Positions 62,013-64,000 of a DNA stretch of 64,000 bases are shown one piece after another. The position numbers and the translations under genes are program-made. Position 1 is the first letter of the stretch. Every line of letters starts with the position of its first letter. The DNA is from Bacillus_I endophytica_A (GTDB lineage: Bacteria > Bacillota > Bacilli > Bacillales > Bacillaceae_H), in NCBI RefSeq assembly GCF_026790145.1, contig NZ_JALAMS010000001.1, positions 496,001-560,000 of the forward strand, written 5' to 3'. Below the pieces are notes generated by a model. That model saw only the letters and a program-made list of their open reading frames with translations. It was not told where the DNA came from and did no database searches.

Positions 62013-63011
62013 ATGAGTGTTACAATTAAGGATATTGCAAAGCTAGCTAATGTATCACATACGACAGTTTCAAGGGCTTTGAACAATAGCCCGCTTATAA
62101 AAGAAAAAACAAAAAAGAAAATTTTAGATATCGCAAATCAGCTTAACTATATTCCAGACTATCACGCCAAAAATTTAGTGATGCAAAAATCACATACAAT
62201 TGGTTTGTTTTTTACAAGTATGGGAACAGGAACATCACCAAGCTTTCTCGTTGATACAATTCGAGGAGTGAACAAGATTATTGATGTTCAGTACAATTTG
62301 TTTGTGCGCGGAATTGATGACTATGACGACTTTTCTTATATAAATAATAAGCGCTTTGATGGGATTATCCTAATGAGTCAAAGTGATCGTGATAATATGT
62401 TTATTTACAATATTATCGAAAAGCAAATTCCACTTGTTGTACTCAATAGGCAAGTGGACGATGACTCTGTCATGAATATCTTGTCTAATGATAAAGAAGG
62501 TGCTTATGAAGCTGGAGAATACTTCATTTCTTCAGGTCATAAAGATCTCGCTATTATTGAAGGAATTCAAGGATTCAAATCAACGCAGCAGCGAAGGGAC
62601 GGCTTCTTACAATCGTTAATAGACAATGGAATCACAATCCGTCAAGAATATATTGTGCAAGGAAATTATGATATGCAAAGCGGATATGAAGCGATGTGTA
62701 AGCTACTTGATTTACCAAACCGGCCAACAGCTGTTTTTTGCTCAAATGATGATATGGCGATTGGTGCACTTAATGCTGTTTTTGAGCGAAACTTAAGCGT
62801 ACCTCATGACATTTCTGTGATTGGTTTTGATGATATTGAATCTGCAAAGTATACAAATCCATCTTTAACAACGGTAAAAAGACCGATTGAAAAAATTAGC
62901 ATGGCAGGCGTTGAGGCCATTTTATCGCTTATTAATGGGAAAGAAAACCTTCAAAAGAAGACGTTTATTAATACGGAATTAATTCGCCGCAAATCTGTGA
63001 AAAGCTTATGA
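62013..63011 (+). CDS. exuR: LacI-family regulator, probably ExuR
   Basis: The 332-residue repressor has the LacI helix-turn-helix TIKDIAKLANVSHTTVSRALN (4-24) with the hinge following, and a sugar-binding core ending SLTTVKRPIEKISMAGVEAI. It lies within the uxaC-symporter-uxaB locus, whose palindromic operators suit a LacI-type protein; so it is inferred to be the uronate regulator. AAGGTAGG precedes the ATG. It has about 100 bases of its own upstream region with a TATACT. Confidence 0.8.
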   Translation: MSVTIKDIAKLANVSHTTVSRALNNSPLIKEKTKKKILDIANQLNYIPDYHAKNLVMQKSHTIGLFFTSMGTGTSPSFLVDTIRGVNKIIDVQYNLFVRGIDDYDDFSYINNKRFDGIILMSQSDRDNMFIYNIIEKQIPLVVLNRQVDDDSVMNILSNDKEGAYEAGEYFISSGHKDLAIIEGIQGFKSTQQRRDGFLQSLIDNGITIRQEYIVQGNYDMQSGYEAMCKLLDLPNRPTAVFCSNDDMAIGALNAVFERNLSVPHDISVIGFDDIESAKYTNPSLTTVKRPIEKISMAGVEAILSLINGKENLQKKTFINTELIRRKSVKSL

Positions 63012-63017
63012 ATATAG

Positions 63018-63041
63018 AGCCGGTTATAGGAATAGCCGGCT
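63018..63041 (+). terminator. hairpin after exuR
   Basis: AGCCGGTTAT at 63018-63027 pairs with ATAGCCGGCT at 63032-63041 (one G-T pair), without a long T tract. Confidence 0.5.
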
Positions 63042-63047
63042 TCTGAT

Positions 63048-63061
63048 TGTTAACGTGTGCA
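63048..63061. promoter_or_regulatory. operator 3 upstream of uxaB
   Basis: TGTTAACGTGTGCA shares 12 of 14 bases with operator 2. It lies 18 bases before the uxaB start. Confidence 0.45.
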
Positions 63062-63078
63062 AATGGGGAGGAATAAAT

Positions 63079-64000
63079 ATGAAATTAAGCCGTAAAAATG
63101 CAGAATCTCATTCTGTTCAAGCAGAGAATGTGCTTCAATTTGGAGAAGGCGTTTTTCTCCGTGGCTTTGTTGATTGGCAAATTCAGAAAATGAATGAGAA
63201 AGGCCACTTTAATGGGAGGGTTGTAGCCGTGAATCCTCGCAGAACAGGAAATGCGCCAAAATTAAATGAGCAAGATGGATTGTTTACGGTTTCTTTACAG
63301 GGACTACAACATGGTGAAATAGTTAAAACCTCCTCTGTTGTAAGTTGTGTGCGAAGAGGGGTTCATCCGTATAAACAGTATGATGAATATATAAAAATAG
63401 CAGAAAATGAAAATCTGCGTTTCGTTATTTCCAATACAACAGAAGCAGGTATTGCGTTTCGAGAAGAAGATAAACTCGGAGATCAACCACAGGAAAGTTT
63501 TCCAGGCAAAGTAGCAGCTTTCTTGTATCATAGATACCAATTTTTTAAAGGAGATGAAACAAAAGGTCTTATTTTCTTACCTTGCGAGCTGCTTGATCAA
63601 AACGGAGAAAAATTGAAAGCACTCTTGCTTCGCTACGCTGAAAAGTGGAGCCTTGAGAAAGAATTTAGCACATGGATTCAGTGTGCCAACACCTTTTGTT
63701 CAACGCTTGTTGATCGCATTGTTCCTGGCTATTCGGAAAAAGAAGCAGGGAGAATACAAGAAGAAGAAGGATACAAGGATGATCTTCTTGTTGTTGCAGA
63801 GCCTTTTTATCAGTGGGTTATAGAAGCTCCTTCGTTTGTACGTGAGGAATTTCCAGCTGAAAAGGCAATGTTGAATGTGAAATTTGTAGACGATATTACC
63901 CCATATTCACTTCAGAAAGTAAGGATATTAAACGGCCTTCATACAGCAATGATGCCTATTGCATATCTTGCAGGATACAATACAGTAAGAGAAGCGATTA
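63079..64000 (+). CDS. uxaB: tagaturonate reductase UxaB, cut by window edge
   Basis: The 307 visible codons encode a mannitol-dehydrogenase-family long-chain reductase. LQFGEGVFLRGFVDWQIQKMN and VVAVNPRRTGNAPKLNEQDGLFTVSLQG form the nucleotide-binding start, LIFLPCELLDQNGEKLK follows, and KVRILNGLH gives the catalytic Lys-Asn-His set. It reduces tagaturonate to altronate with NADH. UxuB (fructuronate) is the main alternative, but the sequence fits the altronate oxidoreductase type. GGGGAGG precedes the ATG. The 3' end and any uxaA lie beyond the window. Confidence 0.87.
   Translation, partial: MKLSRKNAESHSVQAENVLQFGEGVFLRGFVDWQIQKMNEKGHFNGRVVAVNPRRTGNAPKLNEQDGLFTVSLQGLQHGEIVKTSSVVSCVRRGVHPYKQYDEYIKIAENENLRFVISNTTEAGIAFREEDKLGDQPQESFPGKVAAFLYHRYQFFKGDETKGLIFLPCELLDQNGEKLKALLLRYAEKWSLEKEFSTWIQCANTFCSTLVDRIVPGYSEKEAGRIQEEEGYKDDLLVVAEPFYQWVIEAPSFVREEFPAEKAMLNVKFVDDITPYSLQKVRILNGLHTAMMPIAYLAGYNTVREAI

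Noticed and set aside
63304..63540. 78-codon minus-strand frame within uxaB
   Set aside because: Lies opposite well-conserved UxaB sequence; no ribosome binding site.

Overview
The window is a low-GC Firmicute chromosome segment, clearly from the family Bacillaceae. It carries Bacillus hallmark blocks (ypjBCD-dapB-mgsA-bshA-cca-birA-panBC-dinG-ypmAB-aspB-asnS-dnaD-nth-ypoC, then recU-ponA and yppC-G), spore genes (ypjB, an SspM-like SASP with a SigG promoter, a YjcZ peptide), strong AGGAGG-type ribosome binding sites, and S-box and ydaO-type riboswitches. Species cannot be fixed from sequence alone. No rRNA, tRNA, CRISPR array or intact insertion sequence was seen.

Layout. 1-2.2 kb: ylbA (cut by the window edge), ylbB, ylbC. 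2.2-20.3 kb: housekeeping core for lysine, bacillithiol, CCA addition, biotin, pantothenate, aspartate/asparagine, replication and repair; bshB1 and panD are missing from their usual places. 20.3-27.2 kb: ponA and recU on the minus strand, then the ypp group and a DUF3817 membrane protein. 27.3-33 kb: a kinase-like protein, two tiny genes, the SAM-riboswitch-controlled metI-metC pair and a YveA-type acidic amino acid permease. 33.3-39 kb: a repeat protein with an odd start, YjcZ, and a molybdenum-cofactor group (mobA-mobB-moaE-moaD) running into a three-gene ABC-2 exporter. 39-46 kb: amtB with a TnrA-type box, a DUF294/DnaQ pair, a YtxH protein, two coupled small membrane proteins, and the KimA potassium importer under a c-di-AMP riboswitch. 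46-52 kb: a DUF1541 lipoprotein behind a CsoR-type operator, a GGDEF gene with frame breaks, an MFS exporter and a PepSY-TM/lipoprotein pair.

52-64 kb is the most distinctive accessory region. First comes an apparently complete biotin-independent malonate decarboxylase locus, with divergent mdcR and then mdcH-A-B-C-(DE fused)-G, an LTTR box placed about 66 bases upstream of the predicted start and no transporter gene. It is followed by a hexuronate catabolism locus (uxaC, a GPH symporter, a LacI regulator and uxaB running off the edge) with three matching 14-base palindromes that also resemble cre sites.

The two catabolic loci each pair enzymes with a local regulator: malonate is split to acetate and CO2 on a special acyl carrier protein whose prosthetic group is made and attached by MdcB and MdcG, while uronates are imported, isomerised and reduced toward the KDG pathway. 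The core genes are in tightly coupled operons with overlapping start and stop codons and intrinsic terminators at most unit ends.
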